The notes: generated by a model from the letters alone, not told the origin. A stretch of 64,000 bases of DNA from Shewanella sp. GD04112 (GCF_029835735.1 NZ_JAOEAL010000001.1:3782001-3846000); one strand, 5' to 3'. Positions 36,623 through 46,058 are shown, numbered from the stretch's first letter. Translations and numbers: made by a program.

Positions 36623-37054
36623 CTATTTCACTACCAGTACGGGGCAAGCGGCGCCATTGGCAACGGCCTCGGCGACATTAGTGTGTAAAAAGTGCGAGAT
36701 TCCCGTCCGGCCATGGCTGGCAATCACCACCATGCCCACATCCTTACCATTGGCCTCTTCTAAAATCTGATCGACGGGATCGCCACGGCGAATCAGGGTG
36801 GTAATAGGTAATTCGGTTTTGAGGCCCTCGAGTAAAGCCTGCATCTTGGTTGCGGCGGCTTCTTCCATACTCCTAGCGAGTTCCTCAGGCGTGATCGCTA
36901 AGATCATATAGTTCTCGTCACCAATTGGTTGCTCAACAACGTGTAATATCTTTAGCCCTGCATGATATAGATTTGCCATTTCAATAGCATAACGTAGCGC
37001 ATGGGCCGCAGTTTCCGAAAAATCTGTGGGCCAGAGTATTTGACCTGAACGCAT
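36623..37054 (-). CDS. Universal stress protein (UspA family), copy 2
   Basis: 143 aa, single Usp domain: WPTDFSETAAHALRYAIEMANLY at the start, DVGMVVIASHGRTGISHFLHTNVAEAVANGAACPVLVVK at the end. It is a tandem paralog of the gene at 36022. AGGAGAAC precedes the ATG. It follows the SpoIIAA-like gene by 19 bases and is probably co-transcribed with it. Confidence 0.9.
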   Translation of the reverse strand: MRSGQILWPTDFSETAAHALRYAIEMANLYHAGLKILHVVEQPIGDENYMILAITPEELARSMEEAAATKMQALLEGLKTELPITTLIRRGDPVDQILEEANGKDVGMVVIASHGRTGISHFLHTNVAEAVANGAACPVLVVK

Positions 37055-37073
37055 AATCTGTTCTCCTTAATGG

Positions 37074-37472
37074 CTAGTCATCGTTAAGCTCATCTTTGAG
37101 CCAAGTAATAGCATCCAGCTTATCGACAAAAAACTTAACCTCGGCCGGAGTGAACCAGTTTGCCAGCTTTGCCATCACCTCCTGTAACGTCGTTTTACCG
37201 ACTATGGCAATCCGCTCAAAGTGACGAACATGCTTAACCCCTAGTTTTAGATCGTCCCAAGCGGCTTGAAGTTCCCAACCTTCGAGCTCAGTCACATCGA
37301 CTAAGGCATAAATATCGGGATCTGTAACCCCTGCTAACGCGGCCTCAAGCACCGGCACCATCACCTCATAATCTTGATGAGTTAAGGTACCAACCGCTTT
37401 AAAGGCAACAAAAAAATCATCATCGCCATAACGCTCAATACCAACAGAAATACCATGCTTTAACAAAGTCAT
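37074..37472 (-). CDS. SpoIIAA-like STAS-domain protein
   Basis: 132 aa. The pattern MTLLKHGISVGIERYGDDDFFVAFKAVGTLTHQDYEVMVPVLEAAL, then IYALVDVTELEGWELQAAWDDLKLGVKH, matches the SpoIIAA-like (PF11964) family, whose members have a STAS/SEC14-like fold. They often sit beside stress genes; role unknown. AGGAGTAGG precedes the ATG. First gene of a unit with the downstream universal stress protein. Confidence 0.8.
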   Translation of the reverse strand: MTLLKHGISVGIERYGDDDFFVAFKAVGTLTHQDYEVMVPVLEAALAGVTDPDIYALVDVTELEGWELQAAWDDLKLGVKHVRHFERIAIVGKTTLQEVMAKLANWFTPAEVKFFVDKLDAITWLKDELNDD

Positions 37473-37590
37473 ACCTACTCCTTGTCTAACAAACTACCTT
37501 TTAAGTGTAGAAGTTAAGCCCATAACAGGCCGTGATCTTGCTCATAAAAGCACCAGAACACTTGCGTATGCTCACGCTGTCCGCTAGGAT

Positions 37591-37612
37591 AAACCGACTA
37601 ATCAGTCGGTTT
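37591..37612. promoter_or_regulatory. Putative TetR-family operator before the aldehyde dehydrogenase gene
   Basis: Nine-base arms AAACCGACT (37591-37599) and AGTCGGTTT (37604-37612) around AATC, followed by TTTTTATAC. It looks like a terminator, but it lies 56 bases before the aldehyde dehydrogenase start and 120 bases outside the divergent gene. ACCGACT/AGTCGGT palindromes are typical TetR-family operators, and a TetR gene ends this operon. Confidence 0.55.
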
Positions 37613-37667
37613 TTTTATACACCACAAATCGCTTCCAAAGCTTAAGGCTTGCACCCGAGGGATCACT

Positions 37668-39092
37668 ATGAATATGGCAACAGACCCAGCAAAAATCTCG
37701 CCACTTACCGAGTTACTCCAGCGCCAACGTGCAAGTTACTTGGCAGCCCCGAATCCCGATTACGCTATCCGTAAAGAGCGCTTACTACGCCTTAAGGCCG
37801 CCTTGCTGAAATTCCAACAGCCGCTCGTCGAGGCGCTGTCACAGGACTATGGCCACAGATCGGTCGACGACAGCTTGATTTCCGACATTATGCCCGTGGT
37901 CAACAACATCAATTACAGCTTGAAAAACCTAAAGAAATGGCTCAAGCCAAGCCGCCGTCATGCGGGCATCTTACTCGCCCCCGCCCAAGTGAAAGTGCAT
38001 TATCAGCCACTCGGCGTGATTGGGATAATCGTGCCTTGGAACTTCCCCGTCATGCTCTCCATCGGCCCCTTAGTTACGGCCATCGCCGCAGGCAACCATG
38101 CCATGCTCAAACTCTCGGAATTCACTCCCGCGACCAATAGCGTCATCAAGCAATTACTCGCCGAAGTGTTTGAAGAATCCCATGTTGCCGTGGTCGAAGG
38201 GGAAGCCGATGTCGCGGCGCAGTTTTCCGCCCTCCCCTTCGATCATCTGCTGTTCACCGGTTCAACCACAGTCGGTCGCCATGTGATGCGCGCCGCCGCT
38301 AATAATCTCACGCCAGTGACTCTCGAGCTCGGTGGGAAGTCGCCAGTGATTATCGCCCCCGATATGCCACTTGAGATAGCAGTAGAACGAATGATTTATG
38401 GTAAGTGTTTGAATGCTGGACAAATCTGTGTAGCACCTGACTATGTGCTTTGTCCTAAGGCGAAAGTGGCAGAATTTATCCAAGCCTATCAGACGAAATT
38501 CCAAGCCATGTATGGCGCCATTACTCATAACAAAGACTACGGTAGCATTATTAATGCCCGTCAGTTTGAGCGTTTGCTAACCGTGCTTGAGGATGCCAAG
38601 GCTAAAGGCGCTAAGATAATCCCCGCCTCGAATGACGTGATTGATAGCCAGCATCGTAAACTCGCCACTCAGCTCATTACCGACACCACTGAAGATATGC
38701 TATTGATGCAAGAAGAAATCTTTGGCCCACTGCTGCCAGTGATTGGTTATGACAACCTAGATGAGGCCATTAGCTATGTGAACCATCGCGCCCGCCCTTT
38801 AGCCCTTTATGTGATGAGCTTTGATGAAGCGAGCCAACAAAAAATCCTCAAGCAAACCCATTCCGGCGGTGTGTGCATCAACGAAACCGTGTTCCATGTG
38901 GCGGCCGATGATGCCCCCTTTGGCGGTATCGGTCCATCGGGTATGGGGCATTACCACGGCAAAGAAGGATTCCTCACCTTTAGCCACACTAAAACCGTGC
39001 TTAGCCGAGGTCGCTTCAACACGGGTAAGTTTGTCCATCCTCCCTATGGCACTTTTATCCAACGCATGTTGATGAAGCTGTTTTTACGCTAA
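37668..39092 (+). CDS. Coniferyl aldehyde dehydrogenase (aldehyde dehydrogenase family)
   Basis: 474-aa NAD(P)-dependent aldehyde dehydrogenase. It shows PWNFPVMLSIGPLVTAIAAGN near residue 123, FTGSTTVGR near 198, the catalytic Glu in LELGGKSP near 220 and the nucleophile Cys in NAGQICVAPDY near 253. The length and the late hydrophobic C-terminus (FIQRMLMKLFLR) resemble coniferyl aldehyde dehydrogenases and related membrane-associated fatty-aldehyde enzymes. The physiological substrate is not certain. Operon with the TetR gene 21 bases downstream. Confidence 0.88.
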   Translation: MNMATDPAKISPLTELLQRQRASYLAAPNPDYAIRKERLLRLKAALLKFQQPLVEALSQDYGHRSVDDSLISDIMPVVNNINYSLKNLKKWLKPSRRHAGILLAPAQVKVHYQPLGVIGIIVPWNFPVMLSIGPLVTAIAAGNHAMLKLSEFTPATNSVIKQLLAEVFEESHVAVVEGEADVAAQFSALPFDHLLFTGSTTVGRHVMRAAANNLTPVTLELGGKSPVIIAPDMPLEIAVERMIYGKCLNAGQICVAPDYVLCPKAKVAEFIQAYQTKFQAMYGAITHNKDYGSIINARQFERLLTVLEDAKAKGAKIIPASNDVIDSQHRKLATQLITDTTEDMLLMQEEIFGPLLPVIGYDNLDEAISYVNHRARPLALYVMSFDEASQQKILKQTHSGGVCINETVFHVAADDAPFGGIGPSGMGHYHGKEGFLTFSHTKTVLSRGRFNTGKFVHPPYGTFIQRMLMKLFLR

Positions 39093-39113
39093 TACGGGCG
39101 CTTAGGAGTAGTT

Positions 39114-39716
39114 ATGTCGACCATATTATCAACAGACACTAAACCCATGACAGATAAACGTCAGGCCATTTTGGAGACCGCCTTACGCTTATTTGTCGAC
39201 CAAGGGTTTCATGGCACCTCGACCGCATCGATAGCCAAGCAGGCGGGCGTCGCCACCGGCACCCTCTTCCATCATTTTCCGACCAAGGAAGCACTGATGG
39301 AAAGCCTGTTTCTTACCATCAAGCAAGAATTTGCCGATGCCTTGTTGTTAAAGGTCGGCGAGGGGCAAGATCTTAAGCACAATGCCGAAACACTCTGGCA
39401 GAGTGCGATCGATTGGTCGATTGAAAATCCAGTCAAACAATTGTTTTTCCAGCAGTATTCTATGTCGCCGCAGATCGCACTGCATATTCGTGAGCAGGCG
39501 ATGAACAGCATCCTAGGCTTTATCGCGCAATTGATAAAACAGGGGCAGTTAATGGGACTGATTGCACACTATCCCGTTGATTTGATGTTGGAAAACTGTC
39601 ACGGACAATACTTGGCCGCCACGCGCTTTTTTATCGATAATCCAGCATTAGGCAAAGATAAACATTACCGCGATGCCAGCTTTGCACTGTTTTGGAAGGC
39701 ATTACAGGCCGATTAA
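39114..39716 (+). CDS. TetR/AcrR-family transcriptional regulator
   Basis: 200 aa. N-terminal DNA-binding domain: RQAILETALRLFVDQGFHGTSTASIAKQAGVATGTLFHHFPTKEALMESLF (helix-turn-helix about residues 35-55). The rest is the helical ligand domain. GGAG precedes the ATG. It likely represses the aldehyde dehydrogenase and itself through the palindrome at 37591-37612; the inducer would be an aldehyde or lipid. That is inference from position. Confidence 0.9.
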   Translation: MSTILSTDTKPMTDKRQAILETALRLFVDQGFHGTSTASIAKQAGVATGTLFHHFPTKEALMESLFLTIKQEFADALLLKVGEGQDLKHNAETLWQSAIDWSIENPVKQLFFQQYSMSPQIALHIREQAMNSILGFIAQLIKQGQLMGLIAHYPVDLMLENCHGQYLAATRFFIDNPALGKDKHYRDASFALFWKALQAD

Positions 39717-39726
39717 CCATAAAAAA

Positions 39727-39754
39727 ACCGAGCCAGACATGTCGCGGGCTCGGT
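39727..39754 (-). terminator. Terminator of csgEFG
   Basis: ACCGAGCC (39727-39734) and GGCTCGGT (39747-39754); on the minus strand a run of seven T follows. It may also end the TetR transcript from the other side. Confidence 0.8.
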
Positions 39755-39774
39755 GCTTGTTATCGCAATGGGAA

Positions 39775-40581
39775 TTAACCTTGGCTCAATTCCTGCTGTC
39801 TTTCAGCGGGTTGTGTAACCTGAGCCTGACTCCAATAACCTTGCTTAATGCCCTTATCAATCAACTCGGCGACCGCGAGTTCGATGGCCTGCAACACGCA
39901 AAATTGCACTGGCTCGTTAGTGGTAAAACCGACTTCCGCCTCGGCCAAACGATTCAAACTGGTATAGCGGAACAGGCCTGCACGCATTTCCTGCGAAAGT
40001 ACCCTTTTACTCGTAGATACAGACATCATCACTTTACCCGTGTGCACATCGACCGCACGCAGATAGATAGTGACTAAATCCTCACGGTACATTTCCGAGG
40101 CGCCTATGCCATAGTATTCCACCCCAGTGCCGCCGGTGCTGGTGTTGGTCTCGTAGCTGATAATACCGCCTTCTAATAGCAATCTCGCCGTCGATAATAC
40201 CGGAATATCATCACCCTTAGTGCCATTTTGTTTGTTGCTGATTTTGCGCTCGGTCAGTAGGTTTTGCAGGCCCTCACGCTCGACGGGCGTAAACCATTTA
40301 GAGTCAATCAAGGTTTGCATCAGCATCGATGTCGCCCCTTGTGTAACCGCAGTAGAGAATGAACTCACGTTAGCCTGGGGCTTATACTGGCCCGTTTGGT
40401 CGCGAAAGGAATACACGGCCACAGGGATAGGAAACTTAGGCCCAGGCTGACTCTGTAGCCCTTTCATCACCTCACTCATCGGATTAACTTGAGCGGGCGT
40501 GATATTTAAGTCTGGCTTTGGGATCAAGCTACAGGCTGACATACTCAGCAGCATCAGGGCGATAAACACTAAACGAGTCAT
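39775..40581 (-). CDS. csgG: Curli secretion channel lipoprotein CsgG
   Basis: 268 aa. Lipoprotein signal peptide with lipobox LSMSACS (Cys near residue 17). The mature protein begins PKPDLNITPAQVNP and continues with PVAVYSFRDQTGQYKP and STAVTQGATSMLMQTLIDSKWFTPVEREGLQNLLTERKI, all diagnostic of CsgG, the nonameric outer-membrane pore for curli subunits. Overlaps csgF by 1 base (TAATG). Last gene of csgE-csgF-csgG. Confidence 0.94.
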   Translation of the reverse strand: MTRLVFIALMLLSMSACSLIPKPDLNITPAQVNPMSEVMKGLQSQPGPKFPIPVAVYSFRDQTGQYKPQANVSSFSTAVTQGATSMLMQTLIDSKWFTPVEREGLQNLLTERKISNKQNGTKGDDIPVLSTARLLLEGGIISYETNTSTGGTGVEYYGIGASEMYREDLVTIYLRAVDVHTGKVMMSVSTSKRVLSQEMRAGLFRYTSLNRLAEAEVGFTTNEPVQFCVLQAIELAVAELIDKGIKQGYWSQAQVTQPAERQQELSQG

Positions 40582-40976
40582 TAGTTTCCGCCTCCGAAGG
40601 TTGGCATTTCAATCACTGTCACTTCACCGGTTTCGATATTGGTGATGGTCAGCATCACCCCTGTGCCAGTTGAAGCCACTTCAATACGGAAATCACCCGT
40701 ATCGTACACCCCATCAGTGATCTCCCCGTCGGCCACCCCACGGGTGATGGAGTTAATGATGTTACGTTCTAAGGATTCCTTAAAGCGGGTAACAAAGTCC
40801 TTTTCGGTCGAGCTGGCTTTGTTATCGTTTTGAGCCTGCGCTTTATTCAGCAGAAAGGAGCCATTAAGCGGATTACCGCCAAAGCTGGGATTCACTGGGG
40901 TATAGATTAATTCGGTTGCTTGGCTTGTGCATGCCATGCTGAGCACGGCAAGAGAAAGTAACGTCCTGTAAGTCAT
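40581..40976 (-). CDS. csgF: Curli assembly factor CsgF
   Basis: 131 aa with a signal peptide (about 1-19). The mature N-terminus TELIYTPVNPSFGGNPLNGSFLL is the conserved CsgF segment that enters the CsgG pore. The ATG at 40976 with AGGA upstream is chosen; the frame extends further but lacks a signal peptide at that start. CsgF links the pore to the surface nucleator CsgB in E. coli. Ends in a 1-base overlap with csgG. Confidence 0.92.
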   Translation of the reverse strand: MTYRTLLSLAVLSMACTSQATELIYTPVNPSFGGNPLNGSFLLNKAQAQNDNKASSTEKDFVTRFKESLERNIINSITRGVADGEITDGVYDTGDFRIEVASTGTGVMLTITNIETGEVTVIEMPTFGGGN

Positions 40977-40986
40977 TATTATTATC

Positions 40987-41397
40987 CTAAAAGTCGTCCG
41001 TTGTTCCTGAAAAATCACCCGTAATGGCATTGGCTCGAACCTGAGCTAAGTAATCAATGGTCAGCAATATGGCCTGCTCTGCGCTTTCCTTAATAGGATT
41101 GGCGCGGCGGCCAAAGTGCGTGGTATAGATACGCGTACCGTTGACCTCTAAGGTTAAAACCGTGCCCGCCTGTGGAAACACGGTTTCATATAGGGTCACG
41201 TTAAAGCCTTGGGTAAAGGGCAATTCGCGCCAATAACTTGAATAGTAAAAGCCAAAATCCTTACCAAAACGGGTTAAGGTTCTGTCTATAACTAATCCAC
41301 TGATTTCAATGTCATCATCGGCCAAAACACTGGGGGAACTGACAAGCAGCAAGGGACACAAGATGCAGACGAACAACCGCTTTTTTAACGATCTCAC
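40987..41397 (-). CDS. csgE: Curli secretion specificity factor CsgE
   Basis: 136 aa. Starting at the GTG (41397), which has a GGGAGAGG site, the protein begins MRSLKKRLFVCILCPLLLVSSPSVLA, a proper signal peptide; a longer frame from TTG 41442 would bury it. The mature part DDIEISGLVIDRTLTRFGKDFGFYYSSYW and LTLEVNGTRIYTTHFGRR is typical CsgE, which caps the CsgG pore on the periplasmic side. No csgA, csgB or csgD is in this window. Confidence 0.92.
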   Translation of the reverse strand: MRSLKKRLFVCILCPLLLVSSPSVLADDDIEISGLVIDRTLTRFGKDFGFYYSSYWRELPFTQGFNVTLYETVFPQAGTVLTLEVNGTRIYTTHFGRRANPIKESAEQAILLTIDYLAQVRANAITGDFSGTTDDF

Positions 41398-41629
41398 TTT
41401 CCTCTCCCTGTTGATGAAAGCCACCCATTGAGCGATATCCAAAGCCGAACCAAGGGCCAGCCCTTAGTCAACATTTTCGCTTACGCAGGGTAACAGGGCA
41501 GCCGATCTTTCGTCATTAGAGGGAGGGGTAAATTAGCCCGAAAAGCTAAGGTAAAAACCGCAAAATAGCCCATTTGGGTAATACATTCGTCTGAGGAGTG
41601 AAACCTCTTGATACACACTTAAACGCGGT

Positions 41630-43285
41630 TTATTGCGGCAGCCACAAATGTACCGATAGGCCGCCGTCGTTGCGGTTATGCATGCTAATGCTGCCATCGT
41701 GGGCTTCGATAATTTCGCGGCAAAGTGGCAGGCCTAAACCCGTGCCCGATTGTTTAGTCGAGTAAAAGGGCAATAGGGCTTGCTCTAACACTTCCTCGGA
41801 CATACCACTGCCACGGTCCTCGATTTTGATACTAAAGCCCGCCCCATCCACCATGGTTTGGTGACGAATCGAGAGCGTGACTTCATCGGGGTTAGAACCT
41901 GATTCATGGGCATTTTTCAGTAAATTCAGCAGGACTTGCTCCATTTGCCCTTGGTCGAAATAGCCCATTTCAGCGGGTAACTCATTGGCTAAGGTAAAAG
42001 GGTAATGTTGGGTTAAATGCTCGATAAGCTGCTGCCACGGCACATCACGTCGCTGCGGTAAAGGCAGTTTAGCAAAGCGCGCATAATTGAAAATAAACTG
42101 GCTCAAGTGATTCGTGCGACTCTCTATGGTGTCGAATATCAGCTTAAGCTTGGGATTATCGAGATCTTTCGTCAGTAAACGCCCCGAGTTCACCATGGAG
42201 GCGATGGGCGCAACGGAATTATTTAGCTCATGGCTGATAATGCGGATCACCTTCTTCCATACCGCCACTTCCTGACGATTAAGCTCTCGGGTCATCTGCT
42301 TAAGCAAGATTAAGTTATGCTGTTGGTTATTCAGTAAAAACTGGCCACGGCTCAGATACCAAGTCTCAGTATCATCCTCACCCATGGTAAACAGGCCGCT
42401 CTTTTCCTGCTTAAGGGCCAAGGCAAGCGCTTCGGGTAAGTCTTGCAGCAGCTCGTCGAGGCTCAAGCCTTCCATCTTGCCTTTGATATGAAAAAGATGC
42501 CGCGCCGCATCGTTGGCATACATGAGTTTTTGATGATCGTTAAACAGCAGCATCACATTCGGAGAGCTTTGAATTACCTTATCCAGCAGCAATTCCCGCT
42601 GGTAAATATATTGCCGCTCTTGGCGCAGCTTAGCCGCCGAATCATTGAATAACTCCGCCAATGCTTTCAGCTGCCCTTCACCATTCGCCGGAATGCTGAC
42701 GCTAAAGTCATTGTCGTTAAAGTTGAGTAAACCAACCTCTAATGCATTGAGACTGCGAGCTAAATGGCGGGTAAACCAAGCCACACCCAAGGCACAGGTG
42801 CCGCAGGCAAACAGTAATATGAATAGCCATTCAGTGATTGGCGGTGTGGACACTGCCTCGTGTTCTAACTTCAACTTAGGCAGCGAGATAGGTTCAGCGG
42901 GTGGCGCTATGGGCGGCACTTCAGGATGGACTGAAGGGCTAAAGAGTCCGTCTTTAAGTTGCTCGAGTTTATAGAGCTTAATTTGCAGCTGTTCTTGCTT
43001 AAGTTGCTCCAACTTTTGCAGCTCATGCTTAATCTGTTCCGCCCTTAAACGCTCTTGCAATGGCAGAGCTTGCTGTAATTGCTCGTTATTTTTAATTGCT
43101 GCCTCGACAGTCTCTTGCAGCTTATCTACATCGAGGGGCGGTATAGTTATATCGGGGATCTTGATGGGCGCAGCGACTTCAACGGGCGAGATAGTCGGAC
43201 GATAGCTCACAACACCTAAGGTCAAGAGCACACCTAAGGCGCAACAAACGGTTGAATAAATGATTAATTTTGTTCGCAGTTGCAC
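41630..43285 (-). CDS. Membrane sensor histidine kinase (NtrY-like)
   Basis: 551 aa. First membrane helix about residues 8-28, a periplasmic domain (30-150) containing a Gln/Leu/Lys-rich coiled coil (LQKLEQLKQEQLQIKLYKLEQL) and a Pro-rich linker, second helix about 152-170, HAMP, a PAS domain (about 235-330), then the kinase core with phospho-acceptor His in IISHELNNSVAPI and ATP motifs NLLKNAHESG, EDRGSGMSE and GTGLGLPLCREI. Partner of the NtrC-type regulator 40 bases upstream. The periplasmic coiled coil suggests sensing of envelope stress or a membrane-active compound. Confidence 0.9.
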   Translation of the reverse strand: MQLRTKLIIYSTVCCALGVLLTLGVVSYRPTISPVEVAAPIKIPDITIPPLDVDKLQETVEAAIKNNEQLQQALPLQERLRAEQIKHELQKLEQLKQEQLQIKLYKLEQLKDGLFSPSVHPEVPPIAPPAEPISLPKLKLEHEAVSTPPITEWLFILLFACGTCALGVAWFTRHLARSLNALEVGLLNFNDNDFSVSIPANGEGQLKALAELFNDSAAKLRQERQYIYQRELLLDKVIQSSPNVMLLFNDHQKLMYANDAARHLFHIKGKMEGLSLDELLQDLPEALALALKQEKSGLFTMGEDDTETWYLSRGQFLLNNQQHNLILLKQMTRELNRQEVAVWKKVIRIISHELNNSVAPIASMVNSGRLLTKDLDNPKLKLIFDTIESRTNHLSQFIFNYARFAKLPLPQRRDVPWQQLIEHLTQHYPFTLANELPAEMGYFDQGQMEQVLLNLLKNAHESGSNPDEVTLSIRHQTMVDGAGFSIKIEDRGSGMSEEVLEQALLPFYSTKQSGTGLGLPLCREIIEAHDGSISMHNRNDGGLSVHLWLPQ

Positions 43286-43325
43286 CTAAAATTCCGCCTA
43301 ATGCTCAGTGTTTATCATGCTATGG

Positions 43326-44762
43326 TTATTTTTCTAGACCAAACTTATCCATGCGGCGATACAAGGCCTGTCGACTCAAGCCTAAGGATTTAGCCACGCG
43401 CGCAATCACGCCCTTGTGTTGCCTTAGGGCCATTTCAATCTGCTCACGGCTAACATCCATAGCGTCGCTGGAGTCCGATTGAGCAGGTACGTCATGATGC
43501 AAACTTTTCACCTGCGGTTCAATCGGTGTTATTGCGGACAAGGTTCGCCCAAATGTCGTAGTGTTTATTGCACTTGAATGACTTCCATGGGCGGGTGGTA
43601 ACCCAAAATCGGCTTCGGTTAACACTCGGCTTTGGGCCAACAGCGCCGCACGTTTGCAGGCGTTTTCCAACTCGCGCACATTGCCCGGCCAGCGGTGCTG
43701 CAACAGGGCTTGCTGCGCCGGTTTACTCAGGCTAAAACCCTCGCCGACAAAATGCTTCACTAAGGGCAAGATATCATCAATGCGTTGATTCAGCGGCGGT
43801 AAGGCCAATTCAATCACATTCAAACGGTAGAATAAGTCCTCACGGAAACGCCCCTCGGCAATATCTTGGGCTAGGTCGGCGTTGGTCGCACTGATCACCC
43901 TCACCTTCACCTTTAAGGTTTTATGGCTGCCTAAGCGCTCGAATTCTCCGGTTTGTAATACCCGCAGCAATTTCACTTGGCCAGACAGGGGTAAATTACC
44001 AATTTCATCCAAAAACAGCGTGCCGCCATCGGCCGCTTCAAAGCGACCAATGCGCGCCTTATTGGCGCCGGTAAAAGCTCCCGCCTCGGCACCAAAGAGT
44101 TCTGCTTCGAGCAACTCCATCGGCAAGGCGCCCACATTCACCTTGATAAAAGGTTTGTTTTTTAAGGGAGAATTAGCGTGAATAATATCGGCAAGTTTGT
44201 CTTTACCCGCACCATTGGGGCCAGTGATCAACACTGACACATCGGAACGCGCCAGTTGCAAGGCTAAGTCGATACAGCGCTGCATAGCGCCACTGCCAAA
44301 CACGATTCCACAAAGATCCGCATCGGCGATCGCCACCTGACGCTGGGAGTTCACCCGTTCGAGTTGCTGGTTTGCACGGGCAAGTTTATGTAGTGCGATT
44401 AAATTAGTGATACTGTTTAGTAACTTAGCATCATCCCACGGTTTACCCATATAATCGGCGGCGCCCGCTTTCACTAACTCGACCGCTGTTTCAAGCTGGG
44501 TCCACGCCGTCATCAGGATGATCGGCAGATCTTGCTGACGCTCACGCAGGGCATAAAACAGCTGCCGCCCTTCTTCCCCCGAGGTAGTATCGCGGGTGAA
44601 GTTCATATCTTGGATAACCAAATCAACATCTTGGGTTGACATTAGGCTAAGGGCATCTTCGGGCGTATGACAAGTCAAGACCTGATAACCATTGATCTCC
44701 AGCATTAATCCTAAGGCCTGGCAGATGGCATGGTTATCGTCGACAATCAGAATAGTGTCCAT
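43326..44762 (-). CDS. Sigma-54-dependent response regulator (NtrC family)
   Basis: 478 aa. Receiver domain (1-120) with phospho-acceptor D52 (VIQDMNF) and acidic pocket VDDN; AAA+ domain with Walker A GPNGAGKD near 183, GAFTGA near 230 and Walker B LFLDEIGN; a Ser/Thr-rich linker; and a C-terminal Fis-type HTH (VARVAKSLGLSRQALYRRMDKFGL). It likely activates the efflux operon from the sigma-54 promoter at 49933-49949 through GTGTCCGC sites. Operon with the kinase gene. Confidence 0.93.
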   Translation of the reverse strand: MDTILIVDDNHAICQALGLMLEINGYQVLTCHTPEDALSLMSTQDVDLVIQDMNFTRDTTSGEEGRQLFYALRERQQDLPIILMTAWTQLETAVELVKAGAADYMGKPWDDAKLLNSITNLIALHKLARANQQLERVNSQRQVAIADADLCGIVFGSGAMQRCIDLALQLARSDVSVLITGPNGAGKDKLADIIHANSPLKNKPFIKVNVGALPMELLEAELFGAEAGAFTGANKARIGRFEAADGGTLFLDEIGNLPLSGQVKLLRVLQTGEFERLGSHKTLKVKVRVISATNADLAQDIAEGRFREDLFYRLNVIELALPPLNQRIDDILPLVKHFVGEGFSLSKPAQQALLQHRWPGNVRELENACKRAALLAQSRVLTEADFGLPPAHGSHSSAINTTTFGRTLSAITPIEPQVKSLHHDVPAQSDSSDAMDVSREQIEMALRQHKGVIARVAKSLGLSRQALYRRMDKFGLEK

Positions 44763-44810
44763 GTGAGCATATGCGTCCAGAGTAAAACTATTAACCTTAA
44801 AGTAACAAAA

Positions 44811-44840
44811 AGTGCAATAACATCCTACTGTTATCGCACT
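44811..44840 (-). terminator. Terminator of the efflux operon
   Basis: AGTGCAATAACA (44811-44822) and TGTTATCGCACT (44829-44840) form a 12-bp stem with one mismatch around TCCTAC; on the minus strand TTTTTGTTAC follows. It separates the ABC operon from the two-component genes. Confidence 0.85.
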
Positions 44841-44858
44841 TAATGCCCTTCAACTTAT

Positions 44859-46058
44859 TTAAACACTGCGGGTGGCTGTCGCCGGAGAAATCTTAGCGGC
44901 CTTGCGAGCCGGTAAGTACACCGCAAGAGTGGTTACCGCAAACAGCCCCGCCACAGTCAATAATGGATAGACTATCTCCAGCATCGGCAGACTATAGAGG
45001 CTCATCAATTGCTGACCGAGCTGAATCGCTAACAGCACACCAATGCTGCCGCCGAGCAAGCAGAGCAGATAGTTCTCTACGAGGAAGTAGCTGATAATAT
45101 CGCGCTTTTTCGCCCCTAACGCACGGCGAGTGCCGATCTGTTTAGTGCGGCGCTGGATATTAAACATCACCATGCCTGTCACCCCAAGGGATGTGATCAG
45201 CAGCAGTAACACCACCATCATGGTCAGTACGGTTGCCATTAACTCATGGTCACGGTACGCCTCGATACGGCGCTCTCCCATGGTCGTAAAACCTTCGACC
45301 ACGCGGCTCGGATATTCCTTGTGCAGCAGCTCGGGAATGACTTCCTTGAGGCGAGCCATATCGCTCGACTTAGCTCTCACTAAATAGCGTTTATAGTCAG
45401 CGGGATAATTCACCGACAACACTGAGCTAAACTCCAGGTTTTTGTTATCCACCCACGCCGTTTGTAAGCGCTCCAGCACTCCAATCACCACAAAGTGCTG
45501 CGTGCCCATATAGACGCTTTTCCCGAGTGCGGTTTCATTCGGCCATACCTTATCGGCAAAGGCTTTAGTGACGAGCATCTTGCCACCATCTTCCAGCAAC
45601 TCTGTGGTGATCTCCTGGGGATAGAAGTTACGTCCTTCGACTAACTTCAGCCCTAGGGAGTTGATAAAATGCTCATCACTCATATACATGCCCGTATTGG
45701 GCGTGGATTTAGCGCGCTCCTCAGGCCCCAGCGTAAAGTTACTCGACCAACCGCCGCCGCTCAGGGGAGCCATTGAAGTGGGCGCAACATCAATCACCCC
45801 AGGAATCGCACGCAGAAGTTCCAAATCCCGTTTATCCTGCGCGACTAAATCCGTCGATTTATCAAAATGATAAATACTGAAATCGAAAACTTCGCTTTCA
45901 ACAACCCCCGAATCACGCGCCATTAAATTCAAACGCTCGGCGATAATAAAGCTCGCATTCGCGACGATAGCCACAGATAAAATGATCTGTAATAACAGCA
46001 ACAAGGGGCCGCTTTTACTGCGTAATAAACTGCTGAGAATAGGTTTAATATGTAACAT
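44859..46058 (-). CDS. MacB-type ABC transporter permease, subunit 2
   Basis: 399 aa with MacB-periplasmic-core and FtsX topology: one N-terminal helix (about 16-38), a periplasmic domain (about 40-270) and three C-terminal helices. The conserved RRTKQIGTRRALGAKKRDIISYFLVEN near residue 310 precedes helix 3. It pairs with the permease gene 11 bases upstream to form a heteromeric MacB-like complex that works with the HlyD-type adaptor. Mechanotransmission rather than membrane transport is typical of this family. Confidence 0.9.
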   Translation of the reverse strand: MLHIKPILSSLLRSKSGPLLLLLQIILSVAIVANASFIIAERLNLMARDSGVVESEVFDFSIYHFDKSTDLVAQDKRDLELLRAIPGVIDVAPTSMAPLSGGGWSSNFTLGPEERAKSTPNTGMYMSDEHFINSLGLKLVEGRNFYPQEITTELLEDGGKMLVTKAFADKVWPNETALGKSVYMGTQHFVVIGVLERLQTAWVDNKNLEFSSVLSVNYPADYKRYLVRAKSSDMARLKEVIPELLHKEYPSRVVEGFTTMGERRIEAYRDHELMATVLTMMVVLLLLITSLGVTGMVMFNIQRRTKQIGTRRALGAKKRDIISYFLVENYLLCLLGGSIGVLLAIQLGQQLMSLYSLPMLEIVYPLLTVAGLFAVTTLAVYLPARKAAKISPATATRSV

